The translations under genes and the position numbers were made by a program. A stretch of 64,000 bases of DNA from assembly GCF_035917235.1 (NCBI RefSeq), contig NZ_CP108423.1, positions 1,736,001 through 1,800,000 of the forward strand, written 5' to 3'. This DNA comes from Streptomyces sp. NBC_01294. Its GTDB lineage: Bacteria; Actinomycetota; Actinomycetes; Streptomycetales; Streptomycetaceae. The notes beneath the pieces are model-generated. The model made no database searches. It had not been told where the DNA came from and saw only the letters and a program-made list of their open reading frames with translations. How positions within the stretch are numbered: position 1 is the stretch's first letter; each line of letters starts with the position of its first letter. Below, in pieces: positions 19,935 to 27,307 of this stretch.

Positions 19935-20573
19935 GTGTCCCGCCCACTGCCAGAGCTGCCTCGCCTGCTGGCTCCGCTGCCCGTCCGGCTGCGCCCCTGC
20001 GTCGGCGAGATCACCGACTCCTACGTCCGCCGTCTCGCGCGCGCGAACCATCTCAAGCCGAGCTACCTCCACTGCTTCCTCAGCGGACCGCCCTTCTGGT
20101 TCGGCAAGCCCCAGCTGGACCGCCTGTCTGCGGTTTCCGGCCGCTCCGAGCAGCATTTGGACCGGGCGCTCGCTGACGCCAGCTCCCCGCGCGGCCGCAT
20201 GAAGCCCAACCCGCGCACTGCTCGAACCGAGCTGTTCCCAGGCCAGCCCCATCTCGCTTTGCTCATCTACATCGACGCCCGCAGAGGCCACACCATTCAG
20301 GACCTGGCCCTGCGGCACGGCCTCCCTCGCCGTCTCGTCCGCCTCGCCCTGGACACGATGCAGCCGCCTCCCCGAGGAGTCGAACGGGACCATTCGCATC
20401 TCGACGCCGACCTCATGGAGCCCATCCAGGCCATGCTGGATCAGGGCCTCGGACCGAAACAGATCTGGCTGAATCTCATGGACGACCACGACGTCTCCGT
20501 GTCCTACTCACTGCTCCGCCACTACGTCCGCTCGCGCTGCCCTCAGCGCTACGCTGCGAAATGGCACTCTTGA
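19935..20573 (+). CDS. tniQ: TniQ-family target-selection protein
   Basis: This 212-residue protein starts with the TniQ N-terminal pattern PVRLRPCVGEITDSYVRRLARAN (Pro, Gly-Glu, Ser-Tyr, Leu-Ala-Asn). An HTH-like second half follows (HTIQDLALRHGLPRRLVRLAL, then GLGPKQIWLNLMDDHDVSVSYSLLR). TniQ/TnsD proteins choose the insertion site. It lacks the long C-terminal DNA-binding part of TnsD and has no obvious CXXC zinc motifs. The GTG lies one base after the tnsC stop. No tRNA or glmS end lies beside the insertion, so the target it recognises is unknown. Confidence 0.8.
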   Translation: MSRPLPELPRLLAPLPVRLRPCVGEITDSYVRRLARANHLKPSYLHCFLSGPPFWFGKPQLDRLSAVSGRSEQHLDRALADASSPRGRMKPNPRTARTELFPGQPHLALLIYIDARRGHTIQDLALRHGLPRRLVRLALDTMQPPPRGVERDHSHLDADLMEPIQAMLDQGLGPKQIWLNLMDDHDVSVSYSLLRHYVRSRCPQRYAAKWHS

Positions 20574-20617
20574 CCCGCTTAGCCCGTGTGATCTCGCAAC
20601 TCGTGTCACGGGTCTCA

Positions 20618-21481
20618 TCACTCGTCTTCGTCGCCGAGGTCGTAGGGCGGGATGGTCCATCGCATCACTGTCGTCCCCGCCTCGTCAGCTTCGAGCGTGA
20701 CCGGATAGACCTGGCCGGCGTCCCGCTCGCCGCGGTGCCTCATCGAGTGGTCGCCCTGGTCCCATTCAATGCCGAGCACCCGGCAACCGCCGACGTCGAT
20801 CGCACCGACGTGGAGCGGATGGTGCCACCCGGCCCGCTGGAAGCGGTGGAAATCGGTGTGCTTGTCGACCGAGACCATGAGGCCCTTGCCGTGGAGGCGG
20901 TCCCGCCAGGCGGCGAGTTCGGCCGCACGTGCGGCCGCCTCAGCCACCGGGAGGTCCAGCCACCCATGCGGTCCGTCGACGCCGTGCTGCGCGATCCGCT
21001 CACCACCGAACTGCGCATGTGCGTCGTCCGCGTACAGGCCCCAGTAGAAGACATCGGCGAGCCCGTCCGCCGGCTCGGCGTCCATTCCCGTCCACGCGTC
21101 CAGCCCTGCGGCATCGCCGACAACCATGCCGCACCGGTCGACGGGCAGGTCCCCGAGTCGGACCGGTGCCGACCGGTCCGCGGTCTTAGGCCACGGAACA
21201 CCAAGACCGATCTCCAGGGTCGCGATCGTCGGTTCCTCGTCGAACGGAGACGGCGAAGTGCTCGCCCGCACCATCAAGGGCCGGTCGTCGGCTGCCGGAA
21301 CCGCGACCGCCTCGCACAACCACTCCCGAAGATGGCCTCCTCCCCTCGCAGCAGCCGTCCTGGCGCGCTCGGACAGGGGCTGCCCCAGGTCCCGCCACTG
21401 GTCGATCCACCCAGCCATGCCGAGGACCAGGACACCCGACGGCGCATTGACTTTTCCCAGGTCGACGAAGATCTCAGACAT
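20618..21481 (-). CDS. Transposon cargo protein of unknown function
   Basis: This 287-residue soluble, acidic protein opposes the transposition genes and fills the space between tniQ and the right end. I do not recognise a family. It has no signal peptide or membrane segment. Notable stretches are GVLVLGMAGWIDQW near the N-terminus, DVFYWGLYADDAHAQFGG in the middle, and CRVLGIEWDQGDHSMRHRGE near the C-terminus, ending in an Asp/Glu tail. Its codon use resembles the neighbours. As the only cargo it could protect or serve the element or host, but nothing in the sequence shows how. Confidence 0.7.
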   Translation of the reverse strand: MSEIFVDLGKVNAPSGVLVLGMAGWIDQWRDLGQPLSERARTAAARGGGHLREWLCEAVAVPAADDRPLMVRASTSPSPFDEEPTIATLEIGLGVPWPKTADRSAPVRLGDLPVDRCGMVVGDAAGLDAWTGMDAEPADGLADVFYWGLYADDAHAQFGGERIAQHGVDGPHGWLDLPVAEAAARAAELAAWRDRLHGKGLMVSVDKHTDFHRFQRAGWHHPLHVGAIDVGGCRVLGIEWDQGDHSMRHRGERDAGQVYPVTLEADEAGTTVMRWTIPPYDLGDEDE

Positions 21482-21579
21482 GCGCCGATTGTGCCTTCCC
21501 AGTACGACAACCGTCCGCGCAGGTTTGTCGGTGCCCGCCGCTGGAGCTTCCGCGCTGCAATGGACACCCCCTGCCTGCT

Positions 21580-21600
21580 GGCGCCAGCTTCACTGGGCAG
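21580..21600 (-). repeat. Right-end transposase site R2 (inner)
   Basis: Read on the minus strand the site is CTGCCCAGTGAAGCTGGCGCC, sharing CAGTGAA and the G/C-rich tail with L1 and L2, in the opposite orientation. Confidence 0.45.
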
Positions 21601-21655
21601 TCGAGAGCCGACACGTCTCACGGAAGATAGTCCGTCCAGGTCAGCCCCACTTCCA

Positions 21656-21676
21656 GCGACTAACTTCACTGAGACA
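21656..21676 (-). repeat. Right-end transposase site R1 and terminal TGT
   Basis: Read on the minus strand it begins TGTCTCAGTGAAGTTAGTCG. After TGT it follows the L1/L2 pattern (CTCAGYGAA, AGYCG). This is the best candidate for the exact right end of the element. The other 21482-21952 sequence holds no gene I can support. Confidence 0.65.
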
Positions 21677-21860
21677 GGACACCCGCTGGGACGCCGAGGC
21701 ATGCCCCCGGCCCGGCCGGACCGCGGGTCCGCCGGCGGCCTCGGCCTGCCCTGATTCGGCGGGCATGACCGACATGACGGGTCATATCCTCGGGCCGCGA
21801 CCCGGGCGCGGTGGCGGTGGCGGCTTCAGGTCGAGGGCCGAGCGGACCGCCGCGGGTCGC

Positions 21861-21900
21861 CGTGGGGTGCCATGGGTCACCGTGGGGTGCCATCGGTCAC
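21861..21900 (+). repeat. Tandem 20-nt repeat upstream of marR
   Basis: CGTGGGGTGCCATSGGTCAC occurs twice in tandem (21861-21880, 21881-21900, one base different) and is followed by a partial third copy. It may be a binding array or a replication-slippage product. Confidence 0.6.
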
Positions 21901-21919
21901 CGTGGGCGGGCCGTACCGT

Positions 21920-21936
21920 TGGTGGCACTAACACCA
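21920..21936. promoter_or_regulatory. Inverted repeat and promoter of marR
   Basis: TGGTG-N7-CACCA lies just upstream of a TAACAT -10-like hexamer at 21941-21946. The ATG follows the hexamer by only six bases with no Shine-Dalgarno, so the transcript is probably leaderless and autoregulated. Confidence 0.4.
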
Positions 21937-21952
21937 TGGGTAACATCGCCCC

Positions 21953-22435
21953 ATGACCACGGAAGAGAACGGGGCCGTCCCGGCACGGCTGCGCGAGCTG
22001 CCCAGCCGACTGCTGGGGCAGGCCTCCACCCACGCGCAGCGGCTGGTATCCGAGGCGCTCAATCGGGCAGATGCCCGTAAATGGCACTATGCGGCCCTCG
22101 TTGCCCTGGAGGAGTCCGGTCCGGCGAGCCAGGCCACCCTGAGCGGCCGCACCGGCATCCACCGCAGCGACCTGGTCGCCGTCATCAACGAACTCGCCGA
22201 GCGCGAACTGGTGGAGCGGGCCCCCGACCCCGAGGACCGCAGGCGCAATGTCATCACCCTCACACCGCTCGGCCGGCGGCGGCTGCACCGGCTGGAGCAC
22301 ATCCTCGACGCGGCCCAGGGGGAGTTGCTCGCCCCGCTGTCCCCGTCGGAGCGGGAGCAACTCACCCGTCTGCTGGGCCGGATCGTCGACCATCACGCGC
22401 AAGGAGACCCCGTCATGGAACCTGACGCTCGATAA
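21953..22435 (+). CDS. MarR-family transcriptional regulator
   Basis: This 160-residue winged-helix regulator has its recognition region around [47 protein letters not shown]-type sequence, with the wing DPEDRRRN typical of MarR. N- and C-terminal helices would form the dimer interface. It lies between the transposon right end and the HTH-MurA gene on the same strand. Ligand and targets are unknown. The palindromes at 21920, 22493 and 16118 are candidates for its operators. It appears intact; leaderless translation is suggested by the close -10 element. Confidence 0.85.
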   Translation: [160 protein letters not shown]

Positions 22436-22492
22436 CACCCGCCCCGACACGCCCGGCTGTACCACCCTTCTGCCACACCCGACGCAGGCCGC

Positions 22493-22508
22493 ATCTCATA
22501 TCTGAGAT
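22493..22508. promoter_or_regulatory. Palindrome in front of HTH-murA
   Basis: ATCTCATATCTGAGAT (6-4-6) ends 11 bases before the ATG. It is related to the acnA palindrome at 16118-16135 and may be bound by the gene's own HTH domain or by the MarR protein upstream. Confidence 0.5.
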
Positions 22509-22519
22509 ACGGTGCACCC

Positions 22520-24049
22520 ATGGCAGACGACTACCTCGTACGCATCGGCAAGCTCATCCGTGACGCCCGGCAGCACCGGGGCTGGACACAGAGTCAGCTT
22601 GCGGATGCACTCGGCACCAGCCAGAGCGCGGTGAACCGGATCGAACGCGGCAATCAGAACATCAGCCTTGAGATGATCGCCCGAATCGGTGAAGCGCTCG
22701 ACAGCGAGATCGTCTCCCTGGGCTACGCGGGCCCGATGCACCTGCGCGTGGTCGGCGGCCGCCGCCTCTCCGGCGCCATCGACGTCAAGACGAGCAAGAA
22801 CGCGTGCGTCGCCCTGCTCTGCGCCTCGCTGCTCAACAAGGGACGTACGGTGCTGCGGCGGGTGGCCCGCATCGAGGAGGTCTACCGCCTCCTGGAGGTC
22901 CTGAACTCCATCGGCGTCCGTACCCGCTGGATCAACGACGGCGTTGACCTGGAGCTGATCCCGCCGGCCCGCCTCGACATGGAGGCCATGGACGCGGACG
23001 CGGCGCGCCGGACCCGGAGCATCATCATGTTCCTCGGCCCCCTGCTGCACCGGATGGAAACCTTCCGCCTGCCCTACGCCGGCGGCTGCGACCTCGGCAC
23101 CCGCACCATCGAGCCGCACATGATCGCCCTGCGCCGGTTCGGCCTGGACATCACCGCGACCGAGGGCATCTACCACGCGAAGGTCGCGACCGCGGTCTCC
23201 CCCGACCGCCCGATCGTGCTGACCGAGCGCGGGGACACGGTCACCGAGAACGCGCTGCTGGCCGCCGCCCGGCACGACGGCGTCACCGTCATCCGCAACG
23301 CCTCCTCCAACTACATGGTCCAGGACCTGTGCTTCTTCCTGGAGGCGCTGGGCGTCAAGGTCGAGGGCGTCGGCACCACCACGCTCACCGTCCACGGCAT
23401 CCCGAACATCGACGTGGACGTGGACTACTCCCCCTCCGAGGACCCGGTCGAGGCGATGAGCCTGCTCGCCGCCGCGGTCGTCACGGAGTCGGAGCTGACC
23501 ATCCGCCGGGTCCCGATCGAGTTCATGGAGATCGAGCTCGCGGTACTGGAGGAGATGGGCCTCGACCACGACCGCTCGGCGGAGTACAGCGCCGACAACG
23601 GGCGCACCCGCCTGGTCGACCTCACGGTCCGGCCCTCGAAGCTCGAAGCCCCGATCGACAAGATCCACCCGATGCCCTTCCCCGGGCTGAACATCGACAA
23701 CGTCCCCTTCTTCGCGGCCATCGCCGCCGTCGCCCAGGGCCAGACCCTGATCCACGACTGGGTGTACGACAACCGGGCCATCTACCTGACCGACCTGAAC
23801 CGCCTCGGCGGCCGCCTCCAGCTGCTGGACCCCCACCGCGTCCTGGTCGAGGGCCCCACCCGCTGGCGCGCGGCGGAGATGATGTGCCCGCCGGCCCTGC
23901 GCCCGGCGGTGGTCGTCCTCCTCGCGATGATGGCGGCCGAGGGCACCTCGGTCCTGCGCAACGTCTACGTCATCAACCGCGGCTACGAGGAACTGGCGGA
24001 ACGCCTCAACTCGGTGGGCGCCCAGATCGAGATCTTCCGCGACATCTAG
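22520..24049 (+). CDS. murA: HTH-fused UDP-GlcNAc 1-carboxyvinyltransferase (second MurA)
   Basis: This 509-residue fusion has an XRE-type helix-turn-helix at residues 8-62 (GWTQSQLADALGTSQSAVNRI) followed by a full EPSP-synthase-fold MurA domain from about residue 72. MurA adds enolpyruvate to UDP-GlcNAc in the first step of peptidoglycan synthesis. Cys190 in YAGGCDLGTR sits where MurA Cys115 is expected, once the 75-residue extension is subtracted; TSKNACVALL is the substrate-binding Lys-Asn motif. S. coelicolor has the same fusion next to acnA. Whether it is an enzyme, a regulator or both is open. Confidence 0.88.
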   Translation: MADDYLVRIGKLIRDARQHRGWTQSQLADALGTSQSAVNRIERGNQNISLEMIARIGEALDSEIVSLGYAGPMHLRVVGGRRLSGAIDVKTSKNACVALLCASLLNKGRTVLRRVARIEEVYRLLEVLNSIGVRTRWINDGVDLELIPPARLDMEAMDADAARRTRSIIMFLGPLLHRMETFRLPYAGGCDLGTRTIEPHMIALRRFGLDITATEGIYHAKVATAVSPDRPIVLTERGDTVTENALLAAARHDGVTVIRNASSNYMVQDLCFFLEALGVKVEGVGTTTLTVHGIPNIDVDVDYSPSEDPVEAMSLLAAAVVTESELTIRRVPIEFMEIELAVLEEMGLDHDRSAEYSADNGRTRLVDLTVRPSKLEAPIDKIHPMPFPGLNIDNVPFFAAIAAVAQGQTLIHDWVYDNRAIYLTDLNRLGGRLQLLDPHRVLVEGPTRWRAAEMMCPPALRPAVVVLLAMMAAEGTSVLRNVYVINRGYEELAERLNSVGAQIEIFRDI

Positions 24050-24065
24050 GAAGCCGTACGTACGC

Positions 24066-24104
24066 GAGGCCCTGTCACCCTTTCACGAAGGGTGACAGGG
24101 CCTC
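24066..24104 (+). terminator. Strong terminator after murA
   Basis: GAGGCCCTGTCACCC at 24066-24080 pairs perfectly with GGGTGACAGGGCCTC at 24090-24104, giving a 15-bp stem, 16 bases past the murA stop codon. Confidence 0.9.
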
Positions 24105-24229
24105 AGGCATTTCATGCCTACTTGCCCAGAAAAGCGCAGGCCATAGGCGCAGGTCCCTCGCGTCCAGGGCGATGGCTTCGTCGTATTGGTGGCTCATCCT
24201 GCGTACCGACCGGTACAAGATTCAATCTT

Positions 24230-24394
24230 ATGTACATCTACAGGGCTGAGCCGCTGAGCAAGAACCTGGGCGTAGGCAAGACCACGGATCTGCACCTGGT
24301 GTACGAGACGGGCAAGGACATCAAGAAGCTCACCCTCTACTTCGTGACCGGGTCCGAAACGACCATCGAGGTCTCCGCCAGCGTCGCCCTCTAG
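24230..24394 (+). pseudogene. Small ORF, probably the 3' remnant of a lost gene
   Basis: From ATG at 24230 the frame gives 54 residues (KNLGVGKTTDLHLVY, LTLYFVTGSETTIEVSASVAL) and ends in TAG. There is no Shine-Dalgarno, the sequence reads like the C-terminal strand pattern of a larger domain, and it has its own terminator. The region to the left contains no matching N-terminus. I do not recognise the family. Confidence 0.4.
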
Positions 24395-24412
24395 CCACCC
24401 CCACACGCGCCC

Positions 24413-24452
24413 AGCCCCCGCCCCGGCACCGAGCCGGCCAGTGGGGGCTTTT
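24413..24452 (+). terminator. Terminator after the 24230-24394 remnant
   Basis: AGCCCCC and GGGGGCT close an inner CGGC/GCCG stem and are followed by TTT, an intrinsic terminator for plus-strand transcription. Between it and 24668 I see nothing. Confidence 0.75.
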
Positions 24453-24668
24453 CGCGTTCCGAGCGCCCATCAACCGCCCATTCCAGAATGGCAACTTCAG
24501 ACTAAAAGCACATACAGCTTCGGGTCTGTCGGTCAGGGTGGACCCTGCGGCGTACCGGCAGGGCGGCATGACGTAGGGGCAGACAGCGAAGGCCTCGGGC
24601 GGCCACTTCGTAAGCATGTCCGCGCTTGGCTGGGGCGGATACGAAGGTTCGCCAGGCGGTCAAGAGCA

Positions 24669-24698
24669 GTCCCGGCCGGGAGCGGCCGACCGGGACTG
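24669..24698 (-). terminator. Terminator of the small-gene operon
   Basis: AGTCCCGG at 24669-24676 pairs with CCGGGACT at 24691-24698, eight bases beyond the last stop codon of the minus-strand operon. Confidence 0.65.
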
Positions 24699-24705
24699 GA
24701 TGGTG

Positions 24706-24912
24706 TCAGCGCGCGATGACGAAGCCCCGCGTCGGCTGCCTCCTGCGTGCCGCCGCTACCTGGACGAGGACGTGGGCCGTGATGTCCCGGCCTGCCTCAT
24801 CGACGACGAACCAGGGGCAGTCGAGGTCGTCCGTGTCGAGCGGGGTCACGGCCCCGGGAATCCCGAACTGCCTCATGGCGGCATGGAGCTGGTGGGCCTC
24901 GTCCGCAGTCAT
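24706..24912 (-). CDS. Small acidic protein, unknown function
   Basis: This 68-residue product (starting MTADEAHQLHAAMRQFGIPG, with DCPWFVVDEAGRDITAHVL in the middle) has no recognised family. Its ATG overlaps the stop of the preceding gene by four bases (ATGA), indicating translational coupling, and it is the last gene of a four-gene minus-strand operon. It has no signal peptide or membrane segment. Confidence 0.65.
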   Translation of the reverse strand: MTADEAHQLHAAMRQFGIPGAVTPLDTDDLDCPWFVVDEAGRDITAHVLVQVAAARRRQPTRGFVIAR

Positions 24913-25634
24913 GTCCTCACCCTTTCGTCGGCGTGGCGCCGAACCTGCTCTCCTTCGCCGCCGCCGTGGGTCGCGCAGTTGCCGGGGTTGATGGGGCCGC
25001 AGCCGCCGGGCATCGGCGTGTGGAAGGCCTTCGCCCCGACGGTGACGAGTGCTTCGCCGGGGCCGGTCCACAGCTCGGGGTCGGCGGTGTACCCGGCCTG
25101 CTCGATGAGCACCGTGGTGCGTGTCAGGACGTGCGGGTCGTAGCGTGCCGGGTCGGGGCGCTCGGGGTAGTGGTGGACGAACCGGCCGAGGCGCGAGCAG
25201 AGGCGGGCGTACAGGTGAGTGTGGAGGATCAGCGCGTGCCAGCCCTCGTCCACCTCCAGCGACGGGGTGATCGGCACCGCGGGGAACGCCGCTGCAACGC
25301 TGACGAACTTGAGCGCTTCCGTGACGATCCGTCCGGCGTCGTTCGGGGTCATGTCCGGGTTGCCGTCGAGGACGGTGTGCATGACAACGTTGAACTCGGC
25401 GTCGCTCAGCAGTGCGCGGGGGTTCGAGGGCACGGTGAGGGTCGTGGTGGCGCTGTGAGCCGGCGTCGGGCTCTGGCCCTTGCCGGAGCTGCACGGGGGC
25501 GGGGGCGGGCAGGGGGTGGACATGGCGTCTCCTTGGTGCCGGAGGTGGCAGGGTCGGCGGGTGCCGAGAAGGATCGCTGCGGTCACGACGGCCAGGGCCG
25601 TGACGTAGAGCGTCTGTCGGCCGAGCTCGCTCAT
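24909..25634 (-). CDS. Unknown protein with a WH..-Y..-C..-HH motif, possible N-terminal membrane anchor
   Basis: From the ATG at 25634, which overlaps the upstream stop (ATGA), the product is 241 residues with a hydrophobic segment at 8-24. An in-frame ATG at 25523 has a better ribosome site (AAGGAG, five bases) and would give 204 residues starting MSTPCPPPPPCSS, so both forms are possible. The conserved-looking centre is VDEGWHALILHTHLY followed by ARLCSRLGRFVHHYPE, whose Trp-His, Cys and His-His could bind metal. The C-terminus is Gly/His-rich. I do not recognise the family with certainty. It is third of four coupled genes. Confidence 0.6.
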   Translation of the reverse strand: MSELGRQTLYVTALAVVTAAILLGTRRPCHLRHQGDAMSTPCPPPPPCSSGKGQSPTPAHSATTTLTVPSNPRALLSDAEFNVVMHTVLDGNPDMTPNDAGRIVTEALKFVSVAAAFPAVPITPSLEVDEGWHALILHTHLYARLCSRLGRFVHHYPERPDPARYDPHVLTRTTVLIEQAGYTADPELWTGPGEALVTVGAKAFHTPMPGGCGPINPGNCATHGGGEGEQVRRHADERVRT

Positions 25635-25828
25635 GCCGATTCGATGTTGTCGATGACGGTGGTGATCTCACGGCCGGACGCGAGCCGGATGTAGGCGAGC
25701 TCTGCCCACCGCTCAACGGCTGTTTCGGACACGTTCTCGTTGATGACTGCCATCAGCTCTCCCTCGGCGCCGGACGCGATGTCGCGGACGTGCTTGCGGA
25801 GCAGGCGGTGTGGCACGTATTCGTACAC
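25631..25828 (-). CDS. Small protein, unknown; C-terminus recurs at 34073-34174
   Basis: A 65-residue product begins at GTG 25828, one base after the upstream stop, with GAGGG five bases before it; an internal ATG at 25753 also has a good site (GAGGGAG). The N-terminal half is basic (VPHRLLRKHVRDIASG). The last 27 residues match a separate fragment at 34093-34171 at 17 of 27 positions, including SGREI and DxIESA-type ends. It overlaps the next gene by four bases. Function unknown. Confidence 0.6.
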   Translation of the reverse strand: MYEYVPHRLLRKHVRDIASGAEGELMAVINENVSETAVERWAELAYIRLASGREITTVIDNIESA

Positions 25829-25829
25829 C

Positions 25830-25994
25830 TCAGCCCTCGGACGGCTTCTCGTCCGTGGTGCTGGTGAAGTGCTCCCAACCGACCAGAGCGCGGTCGAGGA
25901 GTTCGGCGCTGGGCTCACCCACCGCGTGCAGGCCTGAGCCTGCGGTGTCCGGTGTGGTGATGCTCCATACGCCGCGAAGGGTGGGGCTCGTCAC
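25830..25994 (-). CDS. Small protein, unknown function, first gene of the operon
   Basis: GTG at 25994 is preceded by GGGAG at six bases. The 54-residue product (VTSPTLRGVWSITTP at the start, LLDRALVGWEHFTS near the end) is soluble and acidic. Its stop is one base before the next start. The operon faces the XRE gene at 26177 across about 180 bases that probably hold divergent promoters. Confidence 0.55.
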   Translation of the reverse strand: MTSPTLRGVWSITTPDTAGSGLHAVGEPSAELLDRALVGWEHFTSTTDEKPSEG

Positions 25995-26176
25995 GGGGTG
26001 CTCCCTACCGTCGTCAGGGGTTTTGAACGGCCTCCTGCGGCGGCTCTCACCGCATCCACAACCGCTACGCTGAGCAGTCGGGTGACCACGGATTTGAGCG
26101 TAGAATCCGGGCGGATGCGCTCGAAGTGACCGCCAGTACGGGTTACTTGACTGCACGGCTACGCAAAGGGAGCGTC

Positions 26177-26536
26177 ATGGGCACCAACCCGACCACCACC
26201 CTGACCGGCAGTCAGGGAAGCCGGCGGCGAGGCCGCGGCGGCATGGTTTCCGGCTACGTGTTCCGCGTCATCCGCGAGCAACTCGGCCACACCCAGGAGA
26301 CCCTCGCCGAGGCGTTTTCCGTCTCGGCGGACACCGTCGCCGGATGGGAAAGCGGCCGACGCCCCCTGACAGCCCTGGCCGTCGGCCAGATGCTGGTGCA
26401 CCGGAACCGGCTGATGCGGATGGGTGCCGGCCCCGCCCTGCTCTTGGCCTTGGAGAAGGCCCTGGAAGTTGACGTCTTGCTGGCCGGCGCCCTGGACGAC
26501 GAGGGGACACCAGCTGACAGCCCCCTGGGAGCATGA
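26177..26536 (+). CDS. XRE-family transcriptional regulator
   Basis: This 119-residue protein has a Cro/CI-type HTH at about residues 30-65 (VIREQLGHTQETLAEAFSVSADTVAGWESGRRPL). The ATG at 26177 follows GGGAG. It is divergent from the four-gene operon and three bases from the next gene, so it is the likely local regulator. The C-terminal part (GPALLLALEKALEVDVLL) could dimerise or sense a ligand. Confidence 0.8.
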   Translation: MGTNPTTTLTGSQGSRRRGRGGMVSGYVFRVIREQLGHTQETLAEAFSVSADTVAGWESGRRPLTALAVGQMLVHRNRLMRMGAGPALLLALEKALEVDVLLAGALDDEGTPADSPLGA

Positions 26537-26539
26537 GTC

Positions 26540-27295
26540 ATGCGGCGTGATCTTGTCGAGGTGCTCGCCTGGCCGCTGAACGGGGTCACCCCAGAGCCGA
26601 TGCACGCCCTCCGGCCCCCGCCGCGTACTCGCCGCGGTCCCGTCGCCTCCCGGCCCGAGCTCACCAGTGAGGAGCGCCGCAGGTTCTTCGGCCACATGCG
26701 GCGCATGGCCGAGGAAGCCCACACCGGGCGCCAGTTCCTCCTCCGCCGACAGGCTCTCTACCTCGCCGGCTACGACGATGCGGCGGACACCTCCGACTGG
26801 CTCGCCCAGCAGCGAAAGACCGAGCGGCCATCCGACTGGCTCACCCAGTGGCTCACCTCCCGCTCCGTTGCCGCTGTGGCCGCACGGCAGGGGAATCGAG
26901 ATCGGATGCAGCACTTCATCTCCACGGACTTGGACGACGACGAGGCCGGTGAGGCGGCCAACCTCAGCTACTGGGCGTACTGGATCGGGGAGTCAGCACA
27001 CCCCGAGCTGTCCGACGACTTCATCGCCGCTCCCCGCACGGTGACCTGGCACGGACACCGACTGCTCCGGCACCTGGTCGGGGCCCTCGCGCCACCGCAC
27101 GGCTTCTTCGACCTCAACGTGCACACGCTGTGGGCGCTGCTCACCGCGCGCCCGGGACTCCTCCGTACCAGCTCGGATGCCGGGCGCGCGCTGCGGTCCC
27201 AACTGCCCGTGCTGTTGGATGGCACCACGGCCTCGACGCGTGCGCGCCGAGAGCTGGAGGGCATCCGGTACGCGATCCGCCTTGCCGAGGCGTAA
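26540..27295 (+). CDS. Conserved-looking protein of unknown function, partner of the XRE regulator
   Basis: This is a 251-residue soluble protein without a recognised domain. The first 45 residues are Pro/Arg-rich. The rest is helical, with [21 protein letters not shown], a Trp-rich stretch [34 protein letters not shown] and a C-terminal Arg-rich helix. It starts three bases after the XRE stop and is followed 12 bases later by the HD-domain gene. Such XRE-linked proteins may extend the regulator's sensing domain; this is inference. Confidence 0.7.
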   Translation: MRRDLVEVLAWPLNGVTPEPMHALRPPPRTRRGPVASRPELTSEERRRFFGHMRRMAEEAHTGRQFLLRRQALYLAGYDDAADTSDWLAQQRKTERPSDWLTQWLTSRSVAAVAARQGNRDRMQHFISTDLDDDEAGEAANLSYWAYWIGESAHPELSDDFIAAPRTVTWHGHRLLRHLVGALAPPHGFFDLNVHTLWALLTARPGLLRTSSDAGRALRSQLPVLLDGTTASTRARRELEGIRYAIRLAEA

Positions 27296-27307
27296 GAAGG
27301 AGACACA

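Larger units (their letters stand above)
16207..21676. mobile_element. Tn7-like transposon (TnsA-TnsB-TnsC-TniQ)
   Basis: A block of about 5.5 kb with four overlapping transposition genes and one cargo gene lies between acnA and marR/murA. Related 18-nt sites (CTCAGYGAA core) sit as two direct copies at the left end and as inverted copies at the right end. The right end finishes in ACA (TGT on the other strand), the usual Tn7 terminus. The left terminus is less clear: the outermost copy is preceded by TTA rather than TGT. I found no 5-bp target duplication, so the exact borders are approximate. Confidence 0.8.

Noticed and set aside
21677..21860. tRNA or other RNA gene as the attachment site of the transposon
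   Set aside because: No cloverleaf-like folding or conserved T-arm sequence could be found beside either end.
24230..24394. Toxin-antitoxin or small membrane peptide gene
   Set aside because: No Shine-Dalgarno, no hydrophobic segment and no partner ORF; better explained as the tail of a lost gene.
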